Assembly (NCBI GenBank): GCA_964526285.1
Contig: CAZGIW010000005.1
Coordinates: 28,770-92,769 of the forward strand
Direction: 5' to 3'
DNA: 64,000 nt
DNA from: CAYMAZ01 sp964526285
GTDB taxonomy: Bacteria; Bacteroidota; Bacteroidia; Bacteroidales; DTU049
Below, in pieces: positions 24,399 through 35,005 of the stretch; the stretch's first letter is position 1; each line of letters opens with the position of its first letter. A program made the translations under genes and the position numbers. The notes under the pieces are model-generated. The model saw nothing but the letters and a program-made list of their open reading frames with translations, was not told where the DNA came from and made no database searches.

Positions 24399-24606
24399 AC
24401 CTTAAATTTGAAAATGAAAATTTGAGTGTAATACTTTTATCTTTTGCCGGGATTTAAATTTTTATATTATGGAAACATCAAAAATTGACATACATGATTC
24501 CTACAGTGGATTCGATTTGAAAATCTTGTCAGCTTTGAAGTATCATTTTTTTAAAAGACCCCTTAAGATAATATCAACATCATTTAATCAAACAAATAAA
24601 ATAGTT

Positions 24607-26106
24607 ATGCAAAAAATATCATTATCAATAATATTACTAATTTGGGTTAGTATATATTCGCAAAGTCAAACCGTTTTTAGTTCAAAGTTGCCTATTGTAA
24701 TCATTGATACAGATGGGCAGGAAATTTTAGATGAACCAAAAATAACAGTAAATATGAAAATAATTTACAATGGACCTGGAAATATAAACCATTTAAATGA
24801 CACCATTTATCATTTCAACGGAAATATTGGAATAGAATTAAGAGGCAACATGTCACAACAGTCTCATGCACCAGCTTATGGTTTCAAAACCAGAGATGAT
24901 TACGGAGAAAATATGAATGTTTCGCTTTTAGGTATGCCTTCTGAACATGTCTGGATTTTGTATGGTAGTCCGATGGATCCTACATACATAAGAAATGAGT
25001 TAACATATCATCTTTCAACACAAATGGGACATTATGCTTCAAGAACCAGATATTGCGAACTTTTTATAAATAATGAATATGTTGGATTGTACGCTCTTAT
25101 GGAAAAAATTAAAAGAGATAAAAATCGGGTAGATATTTCAAAGTTGACTTCTGACGATACTAGTGGTGACGATGTAACAGGGGGTTATATAATAGAGCTA
25201 GGTGATTATGAAAGTGACTGGATTTCAACAGTTATAGACACCAGATTTCAATATGTTTATCCTAAAAAGAAAAACATTGTAGTTGAACAACAAGACTATA
25301 TAAAAGAATATGTTGATAGTTTTCAAACTGCTCTTATTAATTCTAATTCTCTTAGTGATTATGAAAAATATATTGATGTAAATTCATTTATAGATTTTTT
25401 TATTATTCAGGAATTAAGCTTCAATCCTGATGCATACATTGGAAGTGTATTTTTTCACAAAGATAAAAACAGCAAAGGAGGAAAAATTAGAATGGGACCG
25501 GTATGGGATTTTGACTTAGCTTGGGGTATTTACCCTATGGATAGTTTTCAATACGAAATAGAAGGGCGATTATTTTGGTTTAAAGTACTTCTAAAAGATA
25601 CCGTTTTCGAAAATATGCTCAAGTGTCGTTGGGAATATTTAAGAGAAGATATTCTCAAGACTACTGAAATATACTCGCATATTGATTCAGTTTCAAATAT
25701 CATCAATCAATCAGCTTATTATAATAACAGCCAATCAATCGACCAACTTAAAACATGGATAAATGACCGTATTGAATGGTTGGATGAAAACATGCCAGGG
25801 AAATGCATAACCATTCCTGATAGTATAGATAATGAAGTAGAAAACATTAAAGTTTATCCAAATCCAGTATCCGATTACGCAATTATTTCTTTTAACTTCA
25901 AAGAACCCACAATTATTACAATAAAAGTGTATGATTTAATGGGCAAGGAGGTCAAGCAGGTTTCTGATAATCAATTATTTTCAGGCGAAAACACCATTAG
26001 TTTTGATGTAAGAGGATTATCTCCGGGAATGTATTTTATGTATATTCAAACAAACAGATTCATTAATTCTTTGAAATTATCAGTTATTAAAATAATTATC
26101 AATTGA
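24607..26106 (+). CDS. CotH-like protein with T9SS sorting domain
   Basis: From the ATG at 24607, which opens a good signal peptide (MQKISLSIILLIWVSIYSQS), the product is 499 residues; an upstream ATG at 24469 would add 46 non-signal residues. The body is a CotH kinase-fold domain: GIELRGNMSQQ, WILYGSPMDPTYIRNELTYHL, YVGLYALMEKIKRDKNRVDIS, and the signature GPVWDFDLAWG. Bacterial CotH proteins can phosphorylate other proteins; outside Bacillus they are often exported surface proteins. The last ~85 residues are a type A sorting domain (NIKVYPNPVSDYAIISFNF ... LSPGMYFMYIQ). Confidence 0.85.
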   Translation: MQKISLSIILLIWVSIYSQSQTVFSSKLPIVIIDTDGQEILDEPKITVNMKIIYNGPGNINHLNDTIYHFNGNIGIELRGNMSQQSHAPAYGFKTRDDYGENMNVSLLGMPSEHVWILYGSPMDPTYIRNELTYHLSTQMGHYASRTRYCELFINNEYVGLYALMEKIKRDKNRVDISKLTSDDTSGDDVTGGYIIELGDYESDWISTVIDTRFQYVYPKKKNIVVEQQDYIKEYVDSFQTALINSNSLSDYEKYIDVNSFIDFFIIQELSFNPDAYIGSVFFHKDKNSKGGKIRMGPVWDFDLAWGIYPMDSFQYEIEGRLFWFKVLLKDTVFENMLKCRWEYLREDILKTTEIYSHIDSVSNIINQSAYYNNSQSIDQLKTWINDRIEWLDENMPGKCITIPDSIDNEVENIKVYPNPVSDYAIISFNFKEPTIITIKVYDLMGKEVKQVSDNQLFSGENTISFDVRGLSPGMYFMYIQTNRFINSLKLSVIKIIIN

Positions 26107-26257
26107 TTATATAACTTTCAAAAAAAGCATTTATATCCAAAAAACCAATTAATTTAGTTAAATAATATTATAATACTTTGATAAATACAAAGAAGCAAGA
26201 GATTAATTATTGGCCAAACGCATAGTAAGATGATAGAACTCTTTAAATTGAAAAAAC

Positions 26258-28813
26258 ATGAAAAAACTAGTATTTGTTTTTGCCATTGTACTTCAAACAC
26301 AGGTCTTTTCTCAAGCCTGGATGCACTCTCCTTATTTGACCAAAACAGCCAATGAGGCCAATTACAATGACATTAGATCAGCTTTCAATTCATGGTGGGG
26401 CGATAGGCCTTATGCCAAGGGAAAGGGCTATATGCCATTCAAGAGGTGGGAATACATTAACCAATATCGTACATATCCAGACGGAAACTTTCCTGAACCT
26501 GGATCATATTACAAAGTTTATCAGGATGTTGTTAACCACTACAAAAACAACAAACACAATTTTGAAAAAACAGATGTATCAAACTGGATCCCTTTGGGTT
26601 TGACAGCCTGGGTCAATGGCAACGAGGGAAATGTCCCGGGCAACGGAAGAGTGAATGCAGTTGCTGTAGATCCAAACAACAGTCAGATTCTTTATATAGC
26701 TTCTGCTGCGGGTGGAATATGGAAGAGCGTTGATGGAGGGCAGAATTGGAATACAACTTTTGACCAAATGCCAGTGCTTGGCCTTTCGTCAGTTGCCATA
26801 CACCCCGATAGCAGTCATATCGTTTTTGCGGGTACCGGCGACCGTGAAATGTATGGCGGGGCATTTCAAGGTATCTTCACAAAAGCTCAGGGAATATATA
26901 AATCTACCGATGGTGGAAATACATGGACTCCTTCCGGAATGAATAATGTGAGTTTGAACCCTATTAATAAAATCATATTTAATCCACAAAACCCAAAAAC
27001 AATGTTTGCTTCGGCAAACGACGGCATATATCGTAGTTCCGATGGTGGCGACACATGGGTGCATACGTATAGCTCAACGAGAGTTACAGATTTGTTGTAT
27101 CATCCTGCTGACACAAATATTTTGTATGGTGGTGGTTGTTCTTTTGTTATATCCACTAATGCGGGCAACAGTTTTTCTGAAGACAACAGTTTTCATGATG
27201 AGTATGGCAGAAGGGAAATTGCTGTTACTCCAGCAAATCCATCCTATGTTTATGTTCTTGCCACAGACATAAATTCTGGATACGGAGGCACATACCGTTC
27301 GGTCAACTCAGGAGCATCATTCACTTTGATGTCAGACAGTCCCAACTATCTTGGAACTGAAATGGACGCGAGTGATTCAGGCGGTCAGGGATGGTATGAT
27401 TTGGCCATTGCTGTTTCTCCTGTCAATGCCAACGAAGTGTATATTGGAGGAATTAATGTTTGGAAAAGCACCAACGGAGGAAGTACATACAATATTCTTT
27501 CTCACTGGATGTATGACGATAGTAATCCCTCATTTTATACACATGCTGACATTCATTATCTGGGATTTTATGGCAACATATTATATTGCGGTAGTGACGG
27601 CGGGGTATTTTATACAGACGATTCTGGTGCCAGTTGGGTTGATATTTCTGAAGGACTTGGCATTTCGCAGGTATATCGCCTTGCATCTTCTCCTGTTGAC
27701 CCTTATTTCATTGTTTGCGGCACGCAGGACAATGGTTCTAATAAACTGCAAAACGGTATATGGACACATGTGTATGGGGCCGATGGAATGCAGCCGATGA
27801 CACACAGAACAGATACCAATACTTATTACTTTTCAGCCCAGTGGGGATTGCTCCTCAGAACAACCGACAACGGAAATACTGTTGACTACGTCCAGCCAGA
27901 AGGAGCCTGGCCGGGAGGATGGACAACTCCCTTCGACATGCATCCAACCAACAGTAATACGATATACGGCGGGTATGAAGAAATATATAAATCAACAGAT
28001 GCAGGTGATTCTTGGGACAGATTGTCATTTATGGTTGTTTCTCCATCATTTACTGAAGATCCTCTTCAAAGACTCAAGGTTTCACCTGTGAATCCTGATT
28101 ATATTTATGCTTCAAGAGATTCTGAGTTATTCATAACCAAAGATGACGGACTGACATGGACAACAATAGATTGCGGATACAATGGTTTAATCACAGGAAT
28201 AGCCCTCTCATACACAAACCCCGAAGAATTGTGGGTTGCAGTTACAGGAAGTAGTGGAGACCGAATTTTCTACTCAAACGACGCCTATGCAAGCACAACC
28301 AATATCACAGGTAGTATCAGCGGAATAGGCATCAGAGCATTGGTGCACCAGAAAGACAATCACCATGCTCTTTTTGTAGGAACCGAAAACGCAGTCTTAT
28401 ATAAGGACACAACAATAAGCGCATGGATACCTTATGTAAACGGACTTCCCAATGTTATCATTGAAGATTTGGAAATCAACTATACAAACAATATGCTCAG
28501 AGCAGGAACCCACGGGCGTGGTATTTGGGAAACGCCAATCCCATTAGTTCAAACAATCGAGGAATGCACTTTATACAACAAACTCAGTGTATTCCCCAAC
28601 CCTTCAAACGGTGTTTTTCAAGTTGATTTAAGCAATATTGAAAACATTCAGCAAATAATTGTTTTCGATATCACAGGAAAAAAAATCATCGAACAACCTG
28701 CCACTCAGGGCATTGCTACACTTGACATGACGACTTATGTAAGTGGAACATACTTCATCAAGGTTACAGCCGGGCAAAAGCAGTATGTGCAGAAGATTAT
28801 TTTGCATAACTAG
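26258..28813 (+). CDS. Secreted BNR/VPS10-type propeller protein with T9SS sorting domain
   Basis: An 851-residue protein with a signal peptide (MKKLVFVFAIVLQTQVFSQA). Residues about 125-740 consist of BNR/sortilin-like propeller blades, each with Asp-box-like phrases (IWKSVDGGQNWNTTF, IYKSTDGGNTWTPSG, IYRSSDGGDTWVHTY, VFYTDDSGASWVDIS, LFITKDDGLTWTTID). The C-terminal ~80 residues are a type A sorting domain (KLSVFPNPSNGVFQVDL ... SGTYFIKVTAGQKQYVQK). Comparable proteins are annotated as glycosyl hydrolases or VPS10-domain proteins; catalysis cannot be inferred from the blades alone. Confidence 0.85.
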   Translation: MKKLVFVFAIVLQTQVFSQAWMHSPYLTKTANEANYNDIRSAFNSWWGDRPYAKGKGYMPFKRWEYINQYRTYPDGNFPEPGSYYKVYQDVVNHYKNNKHNFEKTDVSNWIPLGLTAWVNGNEGNVPGNGRVNAVAVDPNNSQILYIASAAGGIWKSVDGGQNWNTTFDQMPVLGLSSVAIHPDSSHIVFAGTGDREMYGGAFQGIFTKAQGIYKSTDGGNTWTPSGMNNVSLNPINKIIFNPQNPKTMFASANDGIYRSSDGGDTWVHTYSSTRVTDLLYHPADTNILYGGGCSFVISTNAGNSFSEDNSFHDEYGRREIAVTPANPSYVYVLATDINSGYGGTYRSVNSGASFTLMSDSPNYLGTEMDASDSGGQGWYDLAIAVSPVNANEVYIGGINVWKSTNGGSTYNILSHWMYDDSNPSFYTHADIHYLGFYGNILYCGSDGGVFYTDDSGASWVDISEGLGISQVYRLASSPVDPYFIVCGTQDNGSNKLQNGIWTHVYGADGMQPMTHRTDTNTYYFSAQWGLLLRTTDNGNTVDYVQPEGAWPGGWTTPFDMHPTNSNTIYGGYEEIYKSTDAGDSWDRLSFMVVSPSFTEDPLQRLKVSPVNPDYIYASRDSELFITKDDGLTWTTIDCGYNGLITGIALSYTNPEELWVAVTGSSGDRIFYSNDAYASTTNITGSISGIGIRALVHQKDNHHALFVGTENAVLYKDTTISAWIPYVNGLPNVIIEDLEINYTNNMLRAGTHGRGIWETPIPLVQTIEECTLYNKLSVFPNPSNGVFQVDLSNIENIQQIIVFDITGKKIIEQPATQGIATLDMTTYVSGTYFIKVTAGQKQYVQKIILHN

Positions 28814-28830
28814 AACAACAATTCATAATA

Positions 28831-29001
28831 CTGTTAAATATTTTGGGTGAACTTATGTTTTCCAATGAAATTAATGCAAAAGAAACAACAATAAGTGTGG
28901 AATCATTTGCAAATGGAATTTGCTTTCTTGAAATGGTTTCGGATAACAAAAAAAGTGTAAGAAAGATCATTGTTGAAAAATTAATCAGTTATTTGAAGTA
29001 G
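28831..29001 (+). pseudogene. Relic of a T9SS sorting domain
   Basis: The DNA closely matches the end of the 541-residue protein gene (24240-24397). It can be read as NILGELMF, then after a one-base insertion in a T-run near 28857-28861 as SNEINAKETTISVESFANG through VRKIIVEKLISYLK and a stop. There is no start codon or signal peptide. It is a detached, frameshifted copy. Confidence 0.8.
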
Positions 29002-29125
29002 ATTGAAAAATAATTTGTTATTAATCATTTTGCATAATTTGCCTACGAATTAATTGTATAAATTACCTATTGCTTTCTTGTCATTTGACACTAATTTTGT
29101 ATGTAGAAATAAGTCAATTTCTAAA

Positions 29126-29302
29126 ATGAAATCAGAAAAAAGAGATTCAGTACATTTTAAGTCTGCCTTTACAGTTCTTGTAATCATTTTTACAATGTTT
29201 TTCACCCTTTTTACAATTCTTGTAAAAGGAGCTGAAAGTATATCAGGCAAATCTGAAATCTACAATCATTCTTTCTCCTCTGAATTACTTTCAAAAAAAT
29301 GA
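29126..29302 (+). CDS. Possible small membrane protein
   Basis: ATG at 29126 gives 58 residues: polar start (MKSEKRDSVHFKS), one strong hydrophobic helix (AFTVLVIIFTMFFTLFTILV) and a polar tail. A promoter-like pair (TTG 29070, TAATTTTG 29092) lies about 30 bases upstream of the ATG and a hairpin follows the stop, which together support a real small gene. The opposite strand also stays open but shows no protein-like features. Confidence 0.4.
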   Translation: MKSEKRDSVHFKSAFTVLVIIFTMFFTLFTILVKGAESISGKSEIYNHSFSSELLSKK

Positions 29303-29474
29303 TTCTTGGTTTTTCAGGAAAAATCCTGAAATAATTCTCACTTAGTATCATAAATGTATCAATAACAATTAAATAAACATTTAATTGTATAAAATATATT
29401 TATAAATTAAACTTTACAAAATTTTATAGTCTTATTAAACATAATAAATATAAGATTAGTTAAATTATTTACTC

Positions 29475-29636
29475 ATGAAATCAAAACTAACAATTTTATT
29501 CACACTCCTTTTGATGAGTGTATTCATCGCAAAAGCTCAGTGGATGAATTTGACAAATGCAAACACAGTTTACATTGTTGAGTCAGATGGTATCATCCCC
29601 AAAACAACAGACGGAGGAGCCAACATGATATATTAA
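29475..29636 (+). pseudogene. Remnant of a Ycf48-like secreted protein gene
   Basis: Encodes 53 residues: the signal peptide and mature start (LLLMSVFIAKAQW) are nearly those of the gene at 35006. A jump follows to a truncated blade fragment (GIIPKTTDGGAN) and a stop. It looks like an internal deletion of a paralogue. If expressed it would be a short exported peptide. Confidence 0.75.
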
Positions 29637-29699
29637 AATAAAATGACAAACAGATAATTTTTAATGATTTTTTAGAACCCACCTTAAAATAAAATTAAT

Positions 29700-32600
29700 A
29701 TGAAAAACCCTCGAATTTTAGTATTTCTGATACTGATACTGGCAATACAGACTGTATTAAAGTCAAACCCAATTGATTCAAAAGAGAAAGAAGCTCCCTC
29801 AGATGAAACAGTTGATAATTGGTTAACCAATAAAAACAACAGTGGTTTCATTGAAAATATGGGGCAAATGAGGGATTTCAACGGAAATCCGGTCCCTAAT
29901 ATTTTGTTTAAGGCTGAATCTCAAGGTATTAACTTTTGGATAACCGAAAAAGGTGTTGTTATTCAAACCTTAAATTTTATAAAGGAGCCGAAGTCTTTAG
30001 ATGAGCTTACTGAAATAGAAATAGAAGAAGAAAAGATTACCGGAAAAAGAAAAACAAACAAAACTGTACAGTGGGAAAGAATTGATATTGAATTAAGTGG
30101 AGCCAGTATAGACAAATCAAAAATTATTAAGGAAAATCCTTATCCCGGCCATATCAATTATTTTTATACTCATTGTCCTGAAGGAATATATGATGTGAAA
30201 GAATATGGAAAAATCACCATACAGGATGTATATCCTGGCATTGACTGGGTCTTTTTCCGCCAAAGTGACGGATTGTTGAAGCATGAGTTTGTTGTTCATC
30301 CCGGAGCTGATTATAAGCAAATTGAATTGATATACAGAAGTAAAGAACCTGTAATTATTGATGAAACGGGACAACTGATAATGACAACCCGACATGGAAA
30401 TCTAAAAGAAAATACACCTGTTAGTTTTTATAAAAACGAAGAAATATTGACATCCTTTGTAATGGAAAAGTCGGGTGTTGCTGATTTTATGGGTGAAACA
30501 TGCTACGAAACAATTATTAAGTTTAATTGCCAACTGTCAGAATCCTATTATAGTGATATAAGCCATAAACTAATAATAGATCCTCAACTTGAATGGGCAA
30601 CATTTATAGGTGGAAATGATCTTGAGGGGCCATATTCCATGAGTGCAGATGCCTCAGGAAACATTTTTATTGTAGGTTATGCTTCTAGTGCAGTAGTTCC
30701 TTTTCCAACTGTAAATCCGGGTGGAGGGGCATATTTTCAAGGAAGTATTGGTGCAGCGATAGACATTTTTATATGGAAATTTGATTTAAGTGGTGCTATT
30801 GTATGGAGTACATATTATGGAGGATGGGGGGGGACTGAGTATGCATATAACTGTATCATAGATAACTCTGATAATCTTTTAATTGTAGGTTTAACGAATC
30901 ATGCTAATGCTTTCCCAACCCAAAACCCTGGTGGAGGAGCCTACTTCCAAGCCTCGTCATCAGGCAATACTGCAATAATAATGAAGTTTAACAATAATGG
31001 TGTTCGGCTTTGGGCAACCTATTTTGGCGGAACAGGAACTGATATTGGATATTCAATAGCTGTTGATGATTTTGACAACATTTTTATTACCGGAATGACA
31101 ACAAGTGGTGCTGCTACTTTTCCGCTTCTCAATGCCGGAAGCTTTTTTCAAGCGGCAAACAATGGTAGCTATGATGCCTTTGTAGCAAAATTTAATAGTA
31201 ATGGGGTTCTGCTATGGAGTACATTTTTCGGTGGGTCAGATATAGATATTTCTTATTCAATTACAACAGATCCTTTTAATAATATTTTTATAACCGGTTA
31301 CACTTATTCTGCCAATTTTCCTCTACTAAATTCAGGCACCTATTATGATGGCATACATAACGGCAGCGGAGATATTTTTATTTCAAAATTCGACAATTCA
31401 GGCTCTTTGTTATGGTCAACTTATTACGGAGGAGACCTAGATGAACGAGGATATACTTGTATTACAGATGCTAACGGCAATTTATTTGTTACCGGAGCTA
31501 CATTGTCAACAAACTTTCCTACCCTGAATCCAGGTGGTGGTGCGTTTTATCAAGGAACGAAAGGTCTCGATTATGACGTGATATTAATAAAATTTAATAA
31601 CCAAGGAGATAGGTTATGGGCAACATATTATGGTGGAAATGGAATTGACATTCATGAGTCGTATGATAATTTAGCAATAAATTACTGCGGAAATATCTGT
31701 ATGTCATTTCAAACACACTCAACAAATCTGGGGGCATTAGTTGGATGTGATGGAGGATATAATAGTTTGTCAACCAGTACAAGAGACCAGTATGTTACAG
31801 TTTTTGATAATGACGGCGTTCAATTATGGTCAACCTATTTAGGAGGTGATGGCGGTGACCTCAGATCTCCGGTAGAGTTTTATAATGAATATTTATTCGT
31901 TTCAGGAGAATGGACTATGGTATCTAATAGTGCATCTTATCCTTTAGCAGATCCGGGTGGAGGGGCGTATTTTGATAATACATTTAATGGTGTTGATGAT
32001 GGTTTTGTTATAAGGTTTTTCATGGACTCCTGCTACTGTAGCAGCATTGTGTTGTCAGTTACTGCAAGCGCAACCAATGCATCCTGCTATGGAGTTTGTG
32101 ATGGCACAGCCACTGCAAATCCCTCAGGAGGAACACCTCCATATACTTTTGCGTGGGATACATCTCCTGTTCAAGCAACTCAAACAGCAACAGGCCTTTG
32201 TGCAGGAACATATACTGTTACTGTAACAGATGCCAGCAGTGCAACTGCCACTGCCTCTGTTACAATTACAGAGCCATCTGCTGTGATTGTTGACCTTGGC
32301 CCTGACACTACCTTTTGTTCAGGATCTTCTCTGGTGCTTGATGCAGGAGCCGGTTTTGCTTCTTATGNNNNNNNNNNNNNNNNNNNNNNNNNNNNNNNNN
32401 NNNNNNNNNNNNNNNNNNNNNNNNNNNNNNNNNNNNNNNNNNNNNNNNNNNNNNNNNNNNNNNNNNNTCACAAACAGTGGAACTTATTCAGTTACTGTAA
32501 CCGACAGTTTTGGATGTGAAGGCTATGATACAATTGTTGTTACAGTTCTTCCAGCTCCAATTGTTGACCTTGGGACTGACACTTCATTTTGTTCAGGATC

Positions 32601-33702
32601 TTCTCTGGTGCTTGATGCAGGAGCCGGTTTTGCTTCTTATGCATGGTCAACATCAGACAATACACAAACAATAACTGTCACAAACAGTGGAACTTATTCA
32701 GTTACTGTAACCGACAGTTTTGGATGTGAAGGTTTTGACACAATTGTTGTTACAGTTCTTCCAGCTCCAATTGTTGACCTTGGCCCTGATACTTCAATTT
32801 GTATTGGAGATATACTGACACTAGATGCCGGACCCGGGGTTTCATATTCATGGTTGCCTTCAGGAAGCACACAAACGATTGATGTAACAACAAGCGGAAC
32901 CTATTCAGTTACGGTAACAGGAGCAAATGGATGTCAGGGTACAGATGAAATAACTGTTACAGTGGTCAGCCAAATGAATGCCACAATCACTCCTGCCGGT
33001 CCTGTGTGCAGTAATGATTCGGCTTTCAGCTTAACAGCTGCTAGCCCAGGAGGCACATGGAGTGGCACAGGAATTAGTTTGGGCGGACTATTTAATCCAT
33101 CAGTTTCAGGACCCGGAACTTTTGAAATAACATATACAATCCCGGATCCATGTGGTAATTCCGATACTGTAGTAATCACAGTTTACGAATCTCCTCAATT
33201 GCAAATTTCCCATACAGATGAGACATGCATAGGAGCATCAGACGGCACGGCCGAGCTTATAGTAAACGGAGGTGTTCAGCCTTATGATATTGTTTGGTCA
33301 AACGGGGAATCTGAGGATTCGATTACAGGATTAGTTCCGGGAACATATTTTGCACTTGTAACTGATTTAAATGGGTGCATTGTATCTGAAACATTCATCA
33401 TTCTTGGAGGAATTGACGACTGTTATCCTTCTCATATTGTAGTGCCTGATATTTTTTCACCCAATGGCGATGGAGAAAATGATGTGTTGTTTGTTTTGGG
33501 ACAGGGAGTAAGGCAACTGGAATTTGTGATTTATTCCCGTTGGGGAGAGAAAGTTTTTGAAACCAGCGATATGAGTGTGGGATGGGATGGAACACACAGG
33601 GGAAAGCCCATGGATACAGCAGTGTTTGCTTACTATTTAAGGGCGATATTTAATAATGGCGAAGAAAAGATTATGAATGGTGATATTTTGTTAATCAGGT
33701 AA
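29700..33702 (+). CDS. Very large SBBP/SprB-repeat cell-surface protein with T9SS type B sorting domain (contains gap)
   Basis: I read 29700-33702 as one gene of roughly 1310 residues or more, interrupted by a 100-N gap. Order: signal-like N-terminus (ILVFLILILAIQTVLKS); DUF7948-type domain (NSGFIENMGQMRDFNGNPV ... HINYFYTHCPEGIYDVKEYG); six or more SBBP beta-propeller repeats (about 300-770; WSTYYGG, WATYFGG motifs); an SprB-type repeat (NASCYGVCDGTATANPSGGT); ~70-residue Ig-like repeats (LDAGAGFASYAWSTSDNTQT); another SprB repeat (ETCIGASDGTAELIVNGGV); and the type B sorting domain (VPDIFSPNGDGENDV ... FVIYSRWGEKVFETSD). The frames either side of the gap differ, but a 36-base gap, predicted from the repeat period, restores one frame. 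The PorP/SprF gene follows 19 bases later. Confidence 0.85.
32289..32781 (+). repeat. 210-bp tandem coding repeats spanning an assembly gap
   Basis: GTTGACCTT...GCTTCTTATG at 32289-32367 recurs at 32563-32641, and TCACAAACAGTGG...GTTGACCTT at 32468-32571 recurs at 32678-32781, nearly base for base. The second unit is intact and shows a period of 210 bases (70 codons). Confidence 0.85.
32368..32467. other. Assembly gap (100 N) inside the repeats
   Basis: In the intact neighbouring unit the same two flanks are 36 bases apart (32642-32677). The true gap is therefore predicted to be 36 bases, or 36 plus a multiple of 210. The placeholder of 100 explains the frame mismatch. Confidence 0.9.
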
Positions 33703-33721
33703 AAATTAAAATAAAACCAAT

Positions 33722-34768
33722 ATGAAAGCAAAAATAATTGTTTCAGTGGCAATGCTAATATTCTTCATTGTTAAAACCAGTGCTCAGGATTATCATTTTT
33801 CACAGTTTCAGGATATTCCGCTTCTTGTAAATCCTGCACAAACGGGTGCATTTAGTGGAGATCAGCGAGCAATTCTCTATTACAAAAATCAATGGGCAAG
33901 CATAATGAATGCCTACGAGACATTTGGGTTCTCATTTGATTGCAGAATAGTAAAAACAAGATCTGAAAATGGCTATCTATCAGCAGGATTAACTGTGACC
34001 AGAGACAAGGCCGGAAAATCAGAATTATCAATAACACAACCTTTGATTTCATTGGCATACCATCAAAAAATTGGCTACAACAGCACATTAACAGGTGGGA
34101 TACAAGGAGGAGTAACGCAATGGTCGGTTAATTACACAAGTCTCAACTGGCATAACCAATATGATCCTAATCAGCAAGGATTTGATCAGTCTTTGCCCAC
34201 AAGAGAAGACTATAATTATTCCAGCTTTTTCCACGCAGATTTTGCCGGAGGTGTTCTGTATAATTTTACTTCAGCCGCAACCAATATGTCATCCAACGAT
34301 GGATTTAAGTTTCAGGTTGGTGCGTCAGTACATCATGTAAACAGGTCGAAAAAAACATTTTCAAGTGTTATTGATATGAAGCAGTATTCAAAAATTACAA
34401 TACACTCAAAATCAACAATAGGATTATCAAATACAAATACAGCAGTAGTGCCTTTGATATTATATCAGAAGCAGGGTCCAAATCAGGAAATAATTTGTGG
34501 AACAGGATTCAGGTACATGCTGCAGGAAAGTTCCAGATATACGGGATTTGTTAAAGAAAGTGCTCTTACTGTCGGATGTTTGATGCGAATTGGGGATGCA
34601 GTAATTCCTTATCTTTCGTTTGAATATGCAAACTATGCCATTGGTATTAGCTACGATGTAAATATCAGCAGCCTGAGAAAGGCATCAAACTCAATGGGTG
34701 GTTTTGAAATAAACCTAAGATACATCAATCCCAATCCTTTTAATACAAGAAACAAAAGTTTTTATTAA
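33722..34768 (+). CDS. PorP/SprF-family T9SS outer-membrane protein
   Basis: A 348-residue protein with signal peptide (MKAKIIVSVAMLIFFIVKTSAQ) and the hallmark opening of the family (YHFSQFQDIPLLVNPAQTGA, then QWASIMNAYETFGFSFD). The rest is a beta-barrel-like pattern. PorP/SprF proteins sit in the outer membrane and are needed for export or anchoring of type B sorting-domain proteins, as SprF is for SprB. The gene directly follows a giant type B protein, which fits a dedicated cargo-partner pair. Confidence 0.93.
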   Translation: MKAKIIVSVAMLIFFIVKTSAQDYHFSQFQDIPLLVNPAQTGAFSGDQRAILYYKNQWASIMNAYETFGFSFDCRIVKTRSENGYLSAGLTVTRDKAGKSELSITQPLISLAYHQKIGYNSTLTGGIQGGVTQWSVNYTSLNWHNQYDPNQQGFDQSLPTREDYNYSSFFHADFAGGVLYNFTSAATNMSSNDGFKFQVGASVHHVNRSKKTFSSVIDMKQYSKITIHSKSTIGLSNTNTAVVPLILYQKQGPNQEIICGTGFRYMLQESSRYTGFVKESALTVGCLMRIGDAVIPYLSFEYANYAIGISYDVNISSLRKASNSMGGFEINLRYINPNPFNTRNKSFY

Positions 34769-34783
34769 ACAAAAATAGACAAT

Positions 34784-34958
34784 ATGAAAAACCCTCGAAT
34801 TTTAGTATTTCTGATGCTGATCCTGGCAATACAGTCTGTATTAAAGTCAACCCCAATTGATTCAAAAGAGAAAGAAGCTCCCTCGGCCTGCAGGAGTTGA
34901 TATTGTAAAAGTCAGCAGCGGCACGGATGTTCGTTATGAAAAAATCATTGTAGAGTAA
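34784..34958 (+). pseudogene. Chimeric relic: start of the SBBP protein gene joined to the end of a Ycf48-like gene
   Basis: The first part encodes MKNPRILVFLMLILAIQSVL and onward through KEKEAPS, almost the start of the gene at 29700. At about 34887 the sequence jumps to the tail of the Ycf48-like sorting domain (read in another frame as DIVKVSSGTDVRYEKIIVE and stop at 34956-34958). In the initial frame it stops at about 34901. This is a deletion or recombination junction between two different secreted-protein genes. Confidence 0.85.
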
Positions 34959-35005
34959 ATAGTATTTTATTTTTTTAATTCTAAACTTTAAAAATCATAA
35001 AACTT

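Larger units (their letters stand above)
28814..29474. other. Intergenic region with gene relic and a possible small gene
   Basis: Besides the sorting-domain relic and the small membrane-protein candidate at 29126-29302, it holds a promoter-like TTG (29070-29072) and TAATTTTG (29092-29099), and a hairpin TTCAGGA-AAAA-TCCTGAA near 29312-29330. The rest, 29340-29474, is AT-rich with nothing recognisable. Confidence 0.5.

Noticed and set aside
24469..24606. N-terminal extension of the CotH-like protein
   Set aside because: The extension would bury the signal peptide that begins at the ATG at 24607.
29050..29250. Minus-strand 66-residue frame
   Set aside because: It overlaps the forward small membrane-protein candidate, which has promoter and hairpin support; no motif is visible.
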